Positions 50,566-61,967 of a DNA stretch of 64,000 bases are shown here, in pieces. The stretch comes from Candidatus Salinicoccus stercoripullorum (GTDB taxonomy: Bacteria > Bacillota > Bacilli > Staphylococcales > Salinicoccaceae). The translations under genes and the position numbers were made by a program. Numbering within the stretch: the stretch's first letter is position 1; every line of letters begins with the position of its first letter. The DNA lies in NCBI GenBank assembly GCA_019113295.1, contig DXHR01000034.1, forward strand, positions 62,001 through 126,000, given 5' to 3'. The notes beneath the pieces were generated by a model, which was not told where the DNA came from, made no database searches, and was given only the letters and a program-made list of their open reading frames with translations.

Positions 50566-51182
50566 TGGACAGAAACGCACTCAGGTTATATTTCATCTGC
50601 GGAAGCCGTAACGCCGGAGACAGACCGCTGCAGGTTATCGAGGAGGCATTGAAACACGGGGTGACCATGTTCCAACTCAGGGAAAAAGGGACAGATGCCC
50701 TGGTAGGAGCGGAACTTTTCAACTTTGCTCTGGATATTAAAAAGCTTTGCCGGAAATACGGTGTCCCTTTCATCATCAACGATGCACCGGACCTTGCTGA
50801 AAAGGTGGGGGCAGACGGCATCCATCTGGGACAGGATGATATGGATACAGCACTGCTGCCATCTTATTTCGATGATAAGATCATAGGGCTTTCTGTCAGA
50901 GACCGTGGGGAACTTGAGCAAAGTGATATCAGTAAGGTTGACTATATCGGTACCGGCCCGGTGTTTGCCACCGGCTCAAAGGATGATGCAGGTGAAGCGA
51001 TAGGCGTAGAAGGCCTGGAAACGATGAGGGAGCTGATCGGCAGGCTCCCCATGGTGGCCATTGGCGGCATCACCCGGGAAAATTACAGGGAATGTCTGGA
51101 GTACGGGGCGGATGGCGTGTCGCTCATTTCTGCAATCGCGGCGGAGGAGGACACGAAAAGAGCGGTTGAAGGTCTACTGTAA
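50565..51182 (+). CDS. thiE: Thiamine phosphate synthase
   Basis: 205 residues, TIM barrel. Gln-Leu-Arg-Glu-Lys (pyrimidine site), Asp-Gly-Ile-His-Leu-Gly-Gln-Asp-Asp and the pyrophosphate loop Gly-Thr-Gly-Pro-Val-Phe-Ala-Thr. It joins HMP-PP and thiazole phosphate. The start shares one base with the thiM stop (TGATG). Last gene of the operon. Confidence 0.94.
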   Translation: MDRNALRLYFICGSRNAGDRPLQVIEEALKHGVTMFQLREKGTDALVGAELFNFALDIKKLCRKYGVPFIINDAPDLAEKVGADGIHLGQDDMDTALLPSYFDDKIIGLSVRDRGELEQSDISKVDYIGTGPVFATGSKDDAGEAIGVEGLETMRELIGRLPMVAIGGITRENYRECLEYGADGVSLISAIAAEEDTKRAVEGLL

Positions 51183-51290
51183 ATGTCCGGACATTAAATA
51201 TACTCAATTAACCTTTGGAAAACGATTTTTTTACATCCCTGTTTATGGTACAATGCTTTTTATGTGAGATATTTTTTTTGAGGTGAAAAA

Positions 51291-52160
51291 ATGAGTAAAA
51301 AATGGCTCTTCCCCATAATGATCGGTCTGGTGCTTGTACTCTCCGGCTGTGATTATTCCCAGGATGAAAACAGGGATGGTTTTTTCTTCAATACATTCGT
51401 ACAGCCGATGGATTCATTGCTGCATTGGCTCGGTGACAGTCTCGGCCATAACTATGGTCTGGCAATCATCCTCATCACGCTTATCGTCCGCCTGGCTATT
51501 TTCCCATTCATGATGCGTACATATAAGAACCAGATGATGATGCGCGAGAAGATGAAGATAGTAAAACCTGAAATGGAAGAAATTCAGAAGAAGACGAAAG
51601 TTGCCACTACACAGGAAGAAAAGATGGAAGCACAGCAGGAAATGATGGCATTGTACAAAAAACACGGCATCAACCCGCTTAACATGGGGTGCCTGCCGAT
51701 TTTCATCCAGATGCCTATCGTCATGGCGCTGTACTTCGCGCTCAAATTCCCGTCAGAAGGCGGTATTACGGAGTATCCTGCATTTCTTTGGATGAACCTG
51801 ACAGAGACCGACTATTTCATGGTCGCAATCGCAGGTCTCGTATATGCCGGTCAGGCCTTTGTATCCATGCAGTTTGTTCCGGAAGAACAACGCAAGCAGA
51901 TGCAGCTGTTCATGTATATCTCTCCTATCATGATCATTTGGATTTCATTGATTTCACCTTCTGCACTCCCGGTGTACTGGGCAGTCGGCGGTGTATTCCT
52001 GATATTCCAGACATGGGCGGGTAATACATTCTACAAGAAGAAAGTTGCAGAAGAGATGGCGCCGATCATCGAAGCCCATGAAAGAGAGAAGGCTGAAAAA
52101 GAACAGCGTATAAAAAATGCGAAAGTGATGCCTAAGAAAAAACGCAAGAAGACAAAATAA
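51291..52160 (+). CDS. yidC: Membrane protein insertase YidC/OxaA
   Basis: 289 residues. Lipoprotein signal with Leu-Ser-Gly-Cys (Cys20) and five membrane helices. The functional Arg67 is in Ile-Val-Arg-Leu-Ala-Ile-Phe-Pro, in the hydrophilic groove. A strongly basic tail ends Lys-Lys-Lys-Arg-Lys-Lys-Thr-Lys. It inserts membrane proteins with or without Sec. GAGGTG precedes the ATG. Confidence 0.95.
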   Translation: MSKKWLFPIMIGLVLVLSGCDYSQDENRDGFFFNTFVQPMDSLLHWLGDSLGHNYGLAIILITLIVRLAIFPFMMRTYKNQMMMREKMKIVKPEMEEIQKKTKVATTQEEKMEAQQEMMALYKKHGINPLNMGCLPIFIQMPIVMALYFALKFPSEGGITEYPAFLWMNLTETDYFMVAIAGLVYAGQAFVSMQFVPEEQRKQMQLFMYISPIMIIWISLISPSALPVYWAVGGVFLIFQTWAGNTFYKKKVAEEMAPIIEAHEREKAEKEQRIKNAKVMPKKKRKKTK

Positions 52161-52172
52161 TACTTGCTGACC

Positions 52173-52210
52173 AGAAAGCCCCTTCCAGATCCATGGAAGG
52201 GGCTTTCTCT
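52173..52210 (+). terminator. yidC terminator
   Basis: A 15-bp perfect stem (52173-52187 and 52194-52208) with a 6-nt loop ends in TTTCTCTTTT. The convergent cls stop codon is 4 nt beyond. Confidence 0.85.
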
Positions 52211-52211
52211 T

Positions 52212-53696
52212 TTATAATATTGGTGAGATGAGATTGGCGAAGCTTTCTTTGATACGTATCCATTTGCTCCTTGAATCATATATCTCTTCGGTGAGAATCG
52301 TTGAATCCCTGGCATCTTTCTCAAAAATCTGCCGGTATTCCGCCGCCTGTTCTGCATCGTATATGAAAGCATTGACTTCAAAGTTAAGCAGGAAACTTCT
52401 GTTATCGATATTCGTCGTTCCGATGCTGATCACTTCGTCATCAATCATGACGACTTTCTGGTGGAGGAAACCTTTTTCATAAATATGGACTGTCGCTCCC
52501 ATTTTGACCAAGGCACCGACATTTGAATAGGTGCCCCAGTATACAAATGGATGGTCGGGCTTATTGGGAATCATGATATTGACCTTTATGCCGCTCAGGA
52601 TGGCAATCCTGACTGCTTCAAGAAACGACTGATCCGGAATGAAATAGGGTGTCTGGATATAAATGTGTTTTTTGGCATGGTAGATCATTTTGATATAGCC
52701 GTACTTGATCTGCTGCCACTTTTCATCAGGTCCGCTTGAAGCGATCTGTATGGGATTTTCACCATGGCAGGGAATATTTTCCGGAAAATATCTTTCCTGG
52801 CGGGTCAGGTTGTTACGGCCGGAATGGGAGTTCCAGTCCAGCATGAACCTGAGCTGGAGGGATTTAACGGCTTCACCGCTGATCTTCAGATGTGTATCCC
52901 GCCAGAAACCGAATTTTTTATTCAGTCCGAGATACTCGTCGCCGACATTAAAGCCGCCGACGTATCCGACATCTCCATCGATGACCACAATCTTCCGGTG
53001 GTTCCTGTAATTCATCCGGGGATTGATCAGAGGCAGCATGTTGGGGAAAAAAGATTCCACCTGCCCCCCTTCATTCTTGAATTTCCTGAAATTTCTCAGG
53101 CTGAGCCCCCTGGAACCTATGTCATCGTAAAGTATTCTTACAGTGACACCTTCCTTCTGCTTTTGAAGCAATGCGTCATAGAGTTCTCCTCCGAGATTGT
53201 CCAGTTTGAAAATATAGTACTGGAAATGGATGTGGTCTTTTGCATTGCGTATATCGGTAAGCAGACTGTCGAATTTATCCCGTCCATTAGTGAACGTCTC
53301 TATGGAATTATTGAATGTCAGAAAAGACTGGTTATTATACAGGAGCATGTGAATCAGTTTCTTATGTTTTCTGGCAACTGGATTCGTAAAGTCCAAAGTA
53401 TTATCATTCAATTCATCCAGCTGTTCCTGTACCAGGTGCTCCATCCCCACCTTTTCATCTTCGTCAAAGGTGAAAAGCTTCTTGTTGTATATCGTACGGC
53501 CAAAAAGCATGTAGATGAAGAAGCCGATGATGGGCAGGAAAAACAGGACGAGTATCCAGGCCCATACACTCTGGGCGCTGCGCCGCTCCAGGAAGATCAG
53601 TCCGAGGGCGAGCAGGAAGTTGATGATGATTACGATAATAGTGATGATGCTCATTACGCTTGTGCTGAAAAAGTAGTCGAAAATTATCCAGTCCAT
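52212..53696 (-). CDS. cls: Cardiolipin synthase
   Basis: 494 residues: two N-terminal membrane helices, then two phospholipase D modules. The HKD motifs are His-Arg-Lys-Ile-Val-Val-Ile-Asp and His-Gln-Lys-Val-Val-Met-Ile-Asp. It condenses two phosphatidylglycerols to cardiolipin, important under salt stress. The ATG at 53696 follows TGAGGTG; the frame begins with GTG at 53705. A long antisense frame lies over it but shows no gene features. Confidence 0.94.
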   Translation of the reverse strand: MDWIIFDYFFSTSVMSIITIIVIIINFLLALGLIFLERRSAQSVWAWILVLFFLPIIGFFIYMLFGRTIYNKKLFTFDEDEKVGMEHLVQEQLDELNDNTLDFTNPVARKHKKLIHMLLYNNQSFLTFNNSIETFTNGRDKFDSLLTDIRNAKDHIHFQYYIFKLDNLGGELYDALLQKQKEGVTVRILYDDIGSRGLSLRNFRKFKNEGGQVESFFPNMLPLINPRMNYRNHRKIVVIDGDVGYVGGFNVGDEYLGLNKKFGFWRDTHLKISGEAVKSLQLRFMLDWNSHSGRNNLTRQERYFPENIPCHGENPIQIASSGPDEKWQQIKYGYIKMIYHAKKHIYIQTPYFIPDQSFLEAVRIAILSGIKVNIMIPNKPDHPFVYWGTYSNVGALVKMGATVHIYEKGFLHQKVVMIDDEVISIGTTNIDNRSFLLNFEVNAFIYDAEQAAEYRQIFEKDARDSTILTEEIYDSRSKWIRIKESFANLISPIL

Positions 53697-53832
53697 GACA
53701 TTCACCTCATTACCATTCTATTATATTCGGAAGGATATTTAAAATTCTGTAATATTTATTTTGTAAAATGTATAGAAAAAGCGGTTGTAAAAGGGTAAAA
53801 TATATATAAGACGTATATGAAGGAGTGTCATT

Positions 53833-53982
53833 ATGCATAAAAAAGACGATTCAAAGGTCAGACAAGTCGTCACGATGCTAAATGAACTCGGGGTCAAAGT
53901 CAAGGTTTCGAGATCTAGATTCGAAATTATGAATCGCATCGCACACAATGAGAAACTGCGATTAAAAGAACAGAACATTTAA
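53833..53982 (+). CDS. Small basic protein of unknown function (49 aa)
   Basis: AAGGAGTG lies 7 nt before the ATG, and the frame ends exactly at a strong terminator. This supports a real gene although it is short. The product is Lys/Arg-rich, predicted helical, with a Val-Lys-Val-Lys-Val-Ser-Arg-Ser-Arg core and no Cys or membrane segment. No family recognised. It is divergent from cls and convergent with rodA. Confidence 0.7.
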   Translation: MHKKDDSKVRQVVTMLNELGVKVKVSRSRFEIMNRIAHNEKLRLKEQNI

Positions 53983-54020
53983 AATAAACCGCAGCCGGAA
54001 AACCGGCTGCGGTTTATTTT
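53981..54020. terminator. Bidirectional terminator shared by the 49-aa gene and rodA
   Basis: An 18-bp perfect stem (53981-53998 and 54003-54020) with an AAAA loop and A/T-rich ends. The stop codons of both convergent genes lie in its arms. Confidence 0.9.
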
Positions 54021-55201
54021 ATGCTTTCCCGGTGATATTCGTGGAAATATATACTCATGATTATGCCGATTGCGATCATGTTCGCCCATAGTCCGCTTCC
54101 CCCGTAGCTGAGAAATGGAAGCGGGATGCCTGTAATCGGAAGAAGCTGGATTGTCATGCCGATATTCTGGAATACATGGAACATGAGCAGAGACAGGTAA
54201 CCTACGATGAAATAAGAAGAAAAGCTGTCATTGACTGTCACTGCAATCCTGAACAGGTGGAGCACCAACATGAACAGCAGCACAATCACTGCAGTCGATC
54301 CCAGAAAGCCGAATTCTTCCCCTATGATCGTAAAGATGAAATCGGTGTGATTCTCAGGAATATATATGATGCCGTCACTGAACCCTTTGCCGGTGATTCC
54401 TCCCGACCCGATTGCCTTAAGGGAGTTGCTGAGTTGGAAACCGCCCTCGGTGACGTAGTTTTCCGGCTGCAGCCAGGAATGGATCCTGTCAAACTGATAG
54501 GGATGGATTCCCAGGTAACGTTCCAGGAAATCCGGTCTGTACAGTATGCCCAGTATCAGGGAGCCGCCGACTGTTGCAGCGACAGTAAGGGTCGGAAGGA
54601 TCAGCCACCAGCTGATGCCGGAGACGATAATCATACCGAGCAGTATGGCAAGCATTACGAGGGTTGTACCAAGGTCATTCTGGACGAGAATCAACAGCAT
54701 GGGAAGTACTGAGACGATAAACATCTTGGACAGTAATTTGACATCATCGGTCAAATCATTCGTCAACTTATATCTGTTATGCTGACTGACAACATAAGCA
54801 AGTGTAAGTATGTATATGATTTTGACTACCTCGGATGGCTGGATGCTGAAAAACCCGAACTGATACCAGCTTTTTGCACCATTGATGATTGGTGTGACCG
54901 GTGAAACCGGCGCAAAGAAAAGTATCATGAGCGAAAGGACACCCGCGCCGTAAATGATCCATACATACTGTTTCATCCATTTGACAGGAATGAAAGTCAG
55001 CACAAAGACCATGAAGAAGCCCGACACATAGAAAATTATCTGACGGACGCTGAAATCTGTACCATACTGGCCGCTTGTCATCGCAGAACGGATCATTATG
55101 ACACTCACTACCGCAAGAATCGTGATGAGTAGAAGGAGCAGCCAGTCGACCCGAACGAGTATATTTGTATTTTGTCTTTTATATCCTTGTTTGTTATCCA
55201 A
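54014..55201 (-). CDS. rodA: SEDS-family peptidoglycan polymerase RodA
   Basis: About 395 residues with ten membrane helices. A conserved Gly-Ser-Gly-Gly-Ile-Thr-Gly-Lys-Gly segment and a late Thr-Gly-Ile-Pro-Leu-Pro-Phe-Leu-Ser-Tyr-Gly-Gly-Ser motif define SEDS proteins. It polymerises lipid II with a class B PBP. The TTG at 55201 has TAGGGTG at 6-nt spacing; an ATG at 55219 in the same frame has no ribosome site but cannot be excluded. The context before murF is as in Staphylococcus, but ddl is absent. Confidence 0.9.
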   Translation of the reverse strand: MDNKQGYKRQNTNILVRVDWLLLLLITILAVVSVIMIRSAMTSGQYGTDFSVRQIIFYVSGFFMVFVLTFIPVKWMKQYVWIIYGAGVLSLMILFFAPVSPVTPIINGAKSWYQFGFFSIQPSEVVKIIYILTLAYVVSQHNRYKLTNDLTDDVKLLSKMFIVSVLPMLLILVQNDLGTTLVMLAILLGMIIVSGISWWLILPTLTVAATVGGSLILGILYRPDFLERYLGIHPYQFDRIHSWLQPENYVTEGGFQLSNSLKAIGSGGITGKGFSDGIIYIPENHTDFIFTIIGEEFGFLGSTAVIVLLFMLVLHLFRIAVTVNDSFSSYFIVGYLSLLMFHVFQNIGMTIQLLPITGIPLPFLSYGGSGLWANMIAIGIIMSIYFHEYHRESIK

Positions 55202-55408
55202 GAATTTCACCCTACCCATATTGAAATCATCTTTTAATTATACACTATTATGACTCTGGTTTTTAATATTATCATAACAACTTTGAACAATTCCACAGCT
55301 TTGCGTTTTCATTTCCGTGAACTTCATTAGTGATAGAGACCGGTGACTGTATTATAATGTAGAGGACTCCCGGCTCGATATAATAAACAGAAGGAATGGT
55401 AGTTTCTT

Positions 55409-56756
55409 ATGATAGAAATGACAATAGGGCAAATTGCAGAATTTTGCAATGGAAAGCCCAACAAAACTGCTGAAGCAATTAAAGATGAAAAAGTGAAAGG
55501 TGTGTCCATAGACACCCGTACAATAGAAGAAGGAAACCTCTTCATCCCGTTTTTGGGAGAAAATGCAGATGGGCACAGGTTCATAGATGATGCATTTAAG
55601 AAAGGCGCAGCCCTTTCGTTCACAGAACATGAAATTGATGAAGAGGACCAACGGCCGCTGATCAGGGTGGAGAACGGACTTTACGCACTGCAGACGATCG
55701 CCCGTGAATATCTGCATATAGTAGGACCGAAAGTCATTGCAGTCACTGGCTCAAACGGCAAAACGACGACCAAGGACATGGTCGAATGCGTGCTGGCACC
55801 ACATTACAGGGTACAGAAGACAATCGGCAACTACAACAATGAAATCGGACTGCCCCTGACAATACTCAGGCTCGATCCTGATACTGAAATTTCGATACTC
55901 GAGATGGGAATGGATGCGAAGGGAGACATAGACTTCCTCAGCAAAATGACCACGCCTGATGTTGCGGTCATCACCAATGTCGGGGAGTCTCACATTGAAA
56001 AACTGGGTTCACGGGAAAACATCGCTGCAGCGAAGTATGAAATCGTAAACGGATTGAAGTGCTCCGGGACTTTCATATACTCCCGTGATTATCCGCTGCT
56101 TGAGCAGATTGTCGACAGAGAAGCAGATTACAGGATCAGAACAGGCGGCATGGATCTGGCCAATGATCTTCAGATCAGTAATGTTGAGCAGACCGATGAC
56201 GGCACCCGCTTCAACGTATCAGGAATTGACGAAGCCGTTGAAATTCCACAGCTCGGTGCTCATAATGCTTCCAATGCAGCGCTTGCATTGCTTGCTGCCG
56301 AGGCAGTGGGACTAGACATGACGGAGGTCAAAGAACATTTCAAAAGTCTGCAGGTGACTGACATGCGTATGCAGAGGGTAAAGCACAGTACGGGAACATT
56401 GTTCATAAACGATGCATACAACGCCAGTCCGTCCAGTATGAAAAGTGCAATCGATACTGTCGGCAACATGGAACATGATTTTAAAATACTCGTATTGGCT
56501 GATATACTCGAGCTCGGCACATACAGGAAGGAACTTCACGAAGCAATCGGCGGGCACATTAACGACTCCCCTCATGAATTCGACCTGATTTTGACTTACG
56601 GAGAAGATGCACGCATGATCCATGAAACGGTTGTTGGCACAAAAAAAGTGCATTTTGATTCATTGGAAGCACTCGCCGGGGCGTTGGAGGAACATCTCGG
56701 ACCGGATACTGTCATCCTGCTGAAGGGGTCAAGAGGGATGGCTGTCGAAAGGGTGA

Positions 56757-56773
<17 letters not shown>
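55409..56773 (+). CDS. murF: UDP-MurNAc-tripeptide:D-Ala-D-Ala ligase
   Basis: 454 residues, Mur ligase. The ATP loop is Gly-Ser-Asn-Gly-Lys-Thr-Thr at 114-120, with Asn-Tyr-Asn-Asn-Glu-Ile-Gly and Asn-Asp-Ala-Tyr-Asn-Ala-Ser-Pro later. It adds D-Ala-D-Ala to the peptidoglycan precursor. The normally adjacent ddl is missing here. The 3' end overlaps the esterase gene by 17 nt. Confidence 0.95.
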
Positions 56774-59046
<2,273 letters not shown>

Positions 59047-59054
59047 AAGTCATG

Positions 59055-59094
59055 ATACCCACGTGCCGGAATTTTTCCGCTTCGTGGGTATTTT
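59055..59094 (+). terminator. cshA terminator
   Basis: ATACCCACG (59055-59063) pairs with CGTGGGTAT (59083-59091) across a 19-nt loop that can fold further, then TTTT. Confidence 0.75.
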
Positions 59095-59186
59095 ATTATA
59101 TATGAAGCCTCCTTCGATATATAATTGAAGAAAAATGATATTTGAATTAGAGTTATGAATAGATAAATTATTGACGGGGGATTCTT

Positions 59187-59651
59187 ATGAACCGGATACA
59201 TAAACATGTTGTTCATTATTTGAGAGTACGCCATTTCTGGCAGTTTCTGATTCGGGCGGCTTTTGGTGCAGTCGTGAGTGCTGCTGCTGCATATTTCAAT
59301 CTTCCTGACTGGATATACTGGGCGGTGGCAGGTTTGCTGGCACTTGATTTCCTAATCGGAGGGCTCGCCAGGCCATCTGTATATTACAGGGTGACCCGGT
59401 ATGTTCTCAGGGAGGAGGTCCTGATTGTACGTACAGGATTTTTCAGGATTTCCTTAAAGATGATTCCGATCCGCCGTATCCAGGGTGCTGTCCTTTCAAC
59501 AGGACCTGTTTCAAGAAGATATGATCTGGCGAACCTCACAGTGAAGACTGCAAGTACAGTATTCCATATGCCGCCGTTGAAAACATGTGAGGCAGAAAGG
59601 CTCAAACTTGAGATTATAGAAATGGTGAAGGGAGAGCAAACAGATGTATAG
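59187..59651 (+). CDS. ydbS: Membrane protein with bacterial PH (bPH2) domain, YdbS-like
   Basis: 154 residues. Two N-terminal helices (about 20-60) and a bPH2 domain with Ile-Pro-Ile-Arg-Arg-Ile-Gln-Gly. YdbS/YdbT pairs have been linked to resistance to amylocyclicin-type peptides in Bacillus. Overlaps the next gene by 8 nt. Confidence 0.85.
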   Translation: MNRIHKHVVHYLRVRHFWQFLIRAAFGAVVSAAAAYFNLPDWIYWAVAGLLALDFLIGGLARPSVYYRVTRYVLREEVLIVRTGFFRISLKMIPIRRIQGAVLSTGPVSRRYDLANLTVKTASTVFHMPPLKTCEAERLKLEIIEMVKGEQTDV

Positions 59652-61182
59652 TCCTGAAAAACTCCATCCCGTTGCCTATTTGGGCAGTTTGGTCAACGGT
59701 TTTAAAAACTTGTGGATACCGATCATTATTGTCCTGTTCAATTCGAGGGAGGCCATCTTTTCAGGTAATGTCTCCCAGAAGTATTTTCTGATTTCCGGGG
59801 GTATACTTATCCTCGCTGTCGTACTTTTCGGTGGATATGATTTCCTCAATAAGTTCCGGACGCGTTTTTGGATCGAAGACGGCAAGTTCATATACAGAGA
59901 CGGCGTGATATCCAACAGGGAAAAGGAACTGGATATCAGCCGCATACAATCCATTGATTTCAACGAACCGATAGTCCACAGGGTATTCGGGGCGGTCAAG
60001 CTGGATATCATCACCCCCGGGGAAGGCATAAAAATAGATACTATCAAAAAGTCACAGGCACAATCCATCCAATCCATTCTGTACAATGAAATGGATCAGC
60101 TGGACAGTGCAGTGGAAATCGGTGAATTCAGCCGGTGGCCAAGAGAAGAGGCACCACCTGTTGAAAGCCAGTCGGAACAATTCGTTACGTTGTATGAGAT
60201 GACCGGAAAGACCCTCATTCTCATGAGCATGACAAGCGGAGCACTCGGTGCATTCCTTGCCATAGTATTCGGGTTCATCAACCTTATCGGTGCGAACTTC
60301 CTCATTGAATGGTACTTCGAAGTTTTTGAGGGGCTGATACAGAACATATTCGTGGCCATGGGCATAGCTGTCCTCATTTTCATCACCGCAGGGTATATAA
60401 TAGGCATTCTGATATTGTCCATTAAATACTACAACTACACACTGAAGATGAAAACTGATGATCTTGTCGTGGAATACGGGCTTCTTGAAAAGAAGCACAG
60501 AAGTGTCAACATCATAAGAGTCCAGAATATCATCATCAAGGATTCGCTCATCCGGCGCATGATCGGCTATTATTCCCTGTCGGTGACGATAACAAGTGAC
60601 TCCCTGGACAGTGAGGAAATCGACGGCAAAGTGGAACTGCTGCCGTTCATCAGAAAAAAGCGGCTTTATGAAATCATCGATGAAATATTCCCGAATTATC
60701 ATGTTGAAGTACCGGAGAAAATCGTTCCGTTCAGAGGCTACAGGAGATACTTTCAGGTGATGCTCTCCATCATCGTCATCATCACAGGAATTGTCCAGTA
60801 CTTCTGGTTCGGTTATGCCTGGATGATCGGTCTGGCAATCTCGGCAGTATTTATCATTTCAGGGATATACAGTGCAAAGAATACAGGCTATGCAATCTAT
60901 GACAATGAAATCAATATGATGGCGACAGGGTTCTTCTCAAGATCCCACTTCGTAATCAAGCAGGAAAAAGTGATCCAGGCCGAATGGGTGGTCAATCCAT
61001 TCCTCAGGCGAGCGGATCTCGGTGTCATAACTCTTGTCACAGCCGCCGGCATGATGGGATCCAGTGCATCTTTGAAATTCATAGACAAGGAAGATATAGA
61101 AAAAATTTGGAACTGGGCGGAAAGGGGGAATTCAAATGGAGAGGATATCACCGGAAGCAATCAAAGTATGGCGGATCAGTGA
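59644..61182 (+). CDS. ydbT: Large bPH2-domain membrane protein, YdbT-like
   Basis: 512 residues with repeated units of helix pairs followed by bPH2 domains (about 70-160, 265-340 and 415-490). Each carries the Ser-Arg-Ile-Gln-Ser-Ile or Ile-Arg-Val-Gln-Asn-Ile type motif. Starts inside ydbS. The 3' end overlaps the next PH gene by 47 nt, an unusually long overlap. Confidence 0.85.
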   Translation: MYSPEKLHPVAYLGSLVNGFKNLWIPIIIVLFNSREAIFSGNVSQKYFLISGGILILAVVLFGGYDFLNKFRTRFWIEDGKFIYRDGVISNREKELDISRIQSIDFNEPIVHRVFGAVKLDIITPGEGIKIDTIKKSQAQSIQSILYNEMDQLDSAVEIGEFSRWPREEAPPVESQSEQFVTLYEMTGKTLILMSMTSGALGAFLAIVFGFINLIGANFLIEWYFEVFEGLIQNIFVAMGIAVLIFITAGYIIGILILSIKYYNYTLKMKTDDLVVEYGLLEKKHRSVNIIRVQNIIIKDSLIRRMIGYYSLSVTITSDSLDSEEIDGKVELLPFIRKKRLYEIIDEIFPNYHVEVPEKIVPFRGYRRYFQVMLSIIVIITGIVQYFWFGYAWMIGLAISAVFIISGIYSAKNTGYAIYDNEINMMATGFFSRSHFVIKQEKVIQAEWVVNPFLRRADLGVITLVTAAGMMGSSASLKFIDKEDIEKIWNWAERGNSNGEDITGSNQSMADQ

Positions 61183-61609
61183 AGCGATAGCTGCCGCGGT
61201 TGTGCTCCTTTCAGCCCTGGGATCACTCCTTCTGTCGCTGTTTGTATGGGACTGGCTGCCGTGGTGGATTTCACTGATCATATCCGGCTTCTTCCTGTAT
61301 GGCTGTATATTTCAGATATGGCTGTTTCCTGCACTGAAATATAAATACTTCCGCTACGAGGTGCTTGAAGACGAGATTAAGATACACAGCGGGATATGGA
61401 TTAAAAAACGGTTGTCGGTGCCTTTGTTCCGCGTACAGAACATCGATACGCATGTCGGTCCTCTGATGAGACGTTTCGGGCTGAAAAGTATTACACTCCG
61501 GACATCTGCAGAGAAAATTGTAATTCCCGAGCTTGAGGCGGACAGGGCGGACGGACTGAGGAATGACATAAGGGCACTTATCAATGAGAATACGAGGCGG
61601 GCAATATGA
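61136..61609 (+). CDS. Third bPH2-domain membrane protein
   Basis: 157 residues. Two helices (about 15-70) and a bPH2 domain with Phe-Arg-Val-Gln-Asn-Ile-Asp-Thr. Organised like YdbS and probably a paralogue from duplication within this operon. AAAGGGGG precedes the ATG inside ydbT. Overlaps acpS by 4 nt. Confidence 0.83.
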   Translation: MERISPEAIKVWRISEAIAAAVVLLSALGSLLLSLFVWDWLPWWISLIISGFFLYGCIFQIWLFPALKYKYFRYEVLEDEIKIHSGIWIKKRLSVPLFRVQNIDTHVGPLMRRFGLKSITLRTSAEKIVIPELEADRADGLRNDIRALINENTRRAI

Positions 61610-61956
61610 TTATTGGACTGGGTACGGACATTATAGAGATAAGCCGTGTAAGAGAAATCGAGTCGCGGAACAACCGGCTCTCGAGAAAGATTCTGTCAGA
61701 GTCTGAAAGGGCGTATTATGACACACTGAAAATTGAAAAGCGCAGAATGGAATATCTGGCCGGACGGTTTGCAGCAAAGGAGGCATACAGCAAGGCACTT
61801 GGGACCGGCATCGGAAAAAGTGCTGCCTTCCAGGATGTCATATGCTTGAATGATTCTAAAGGCAAACCTTTCATCGAAAGTGACAAAAGAGCACATGTGT
61901 CGATTTCACATGCCGATGAATATGCAACAGCAACGGTGATTCTAGAAGAGATTTAG
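61606..61956 (+). CDS. acpS: Holo-acyl-carrier-protein synthase
   Basis: 116 residues. Gly-Leu-Gly-Thr-Asp-Ile-Ile-Glu-Ile with the Mg-binding Asp8, and Phe-Ala-Ala-Lys-Glu-Ala with the second metal ligand. It attaches phosphopantetheine to ACP. Placed before alr as in staphylococci. Confidence 0.95.
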   Translation: MIIGLGTDIIEISRVREIESRNNRLSRKILSESERAYYDTLKIEKRRMEYLAGRFAAKEAYSKALGTGIGKSAAFQDVICLNDSKGKPFIESDKRAHVSISHADEYATATVILEEI

Positions 61957-61967
61957 GAGGGCTGTAC

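Noticed and set aside
51182..51195. Palindrome AATGTCCGGACATT after thiE
   Set aside because: Only 7 bp per arm with no loop or T-tract; too short to call a terminator or operator alone.
52764..53798. 344-codon open frame on the plus strand
   Set aside because: It lies entirely antisense to cls, which has complete HKD motifs and a ribosome site. The antisense product has no recognisable domain or start signal.
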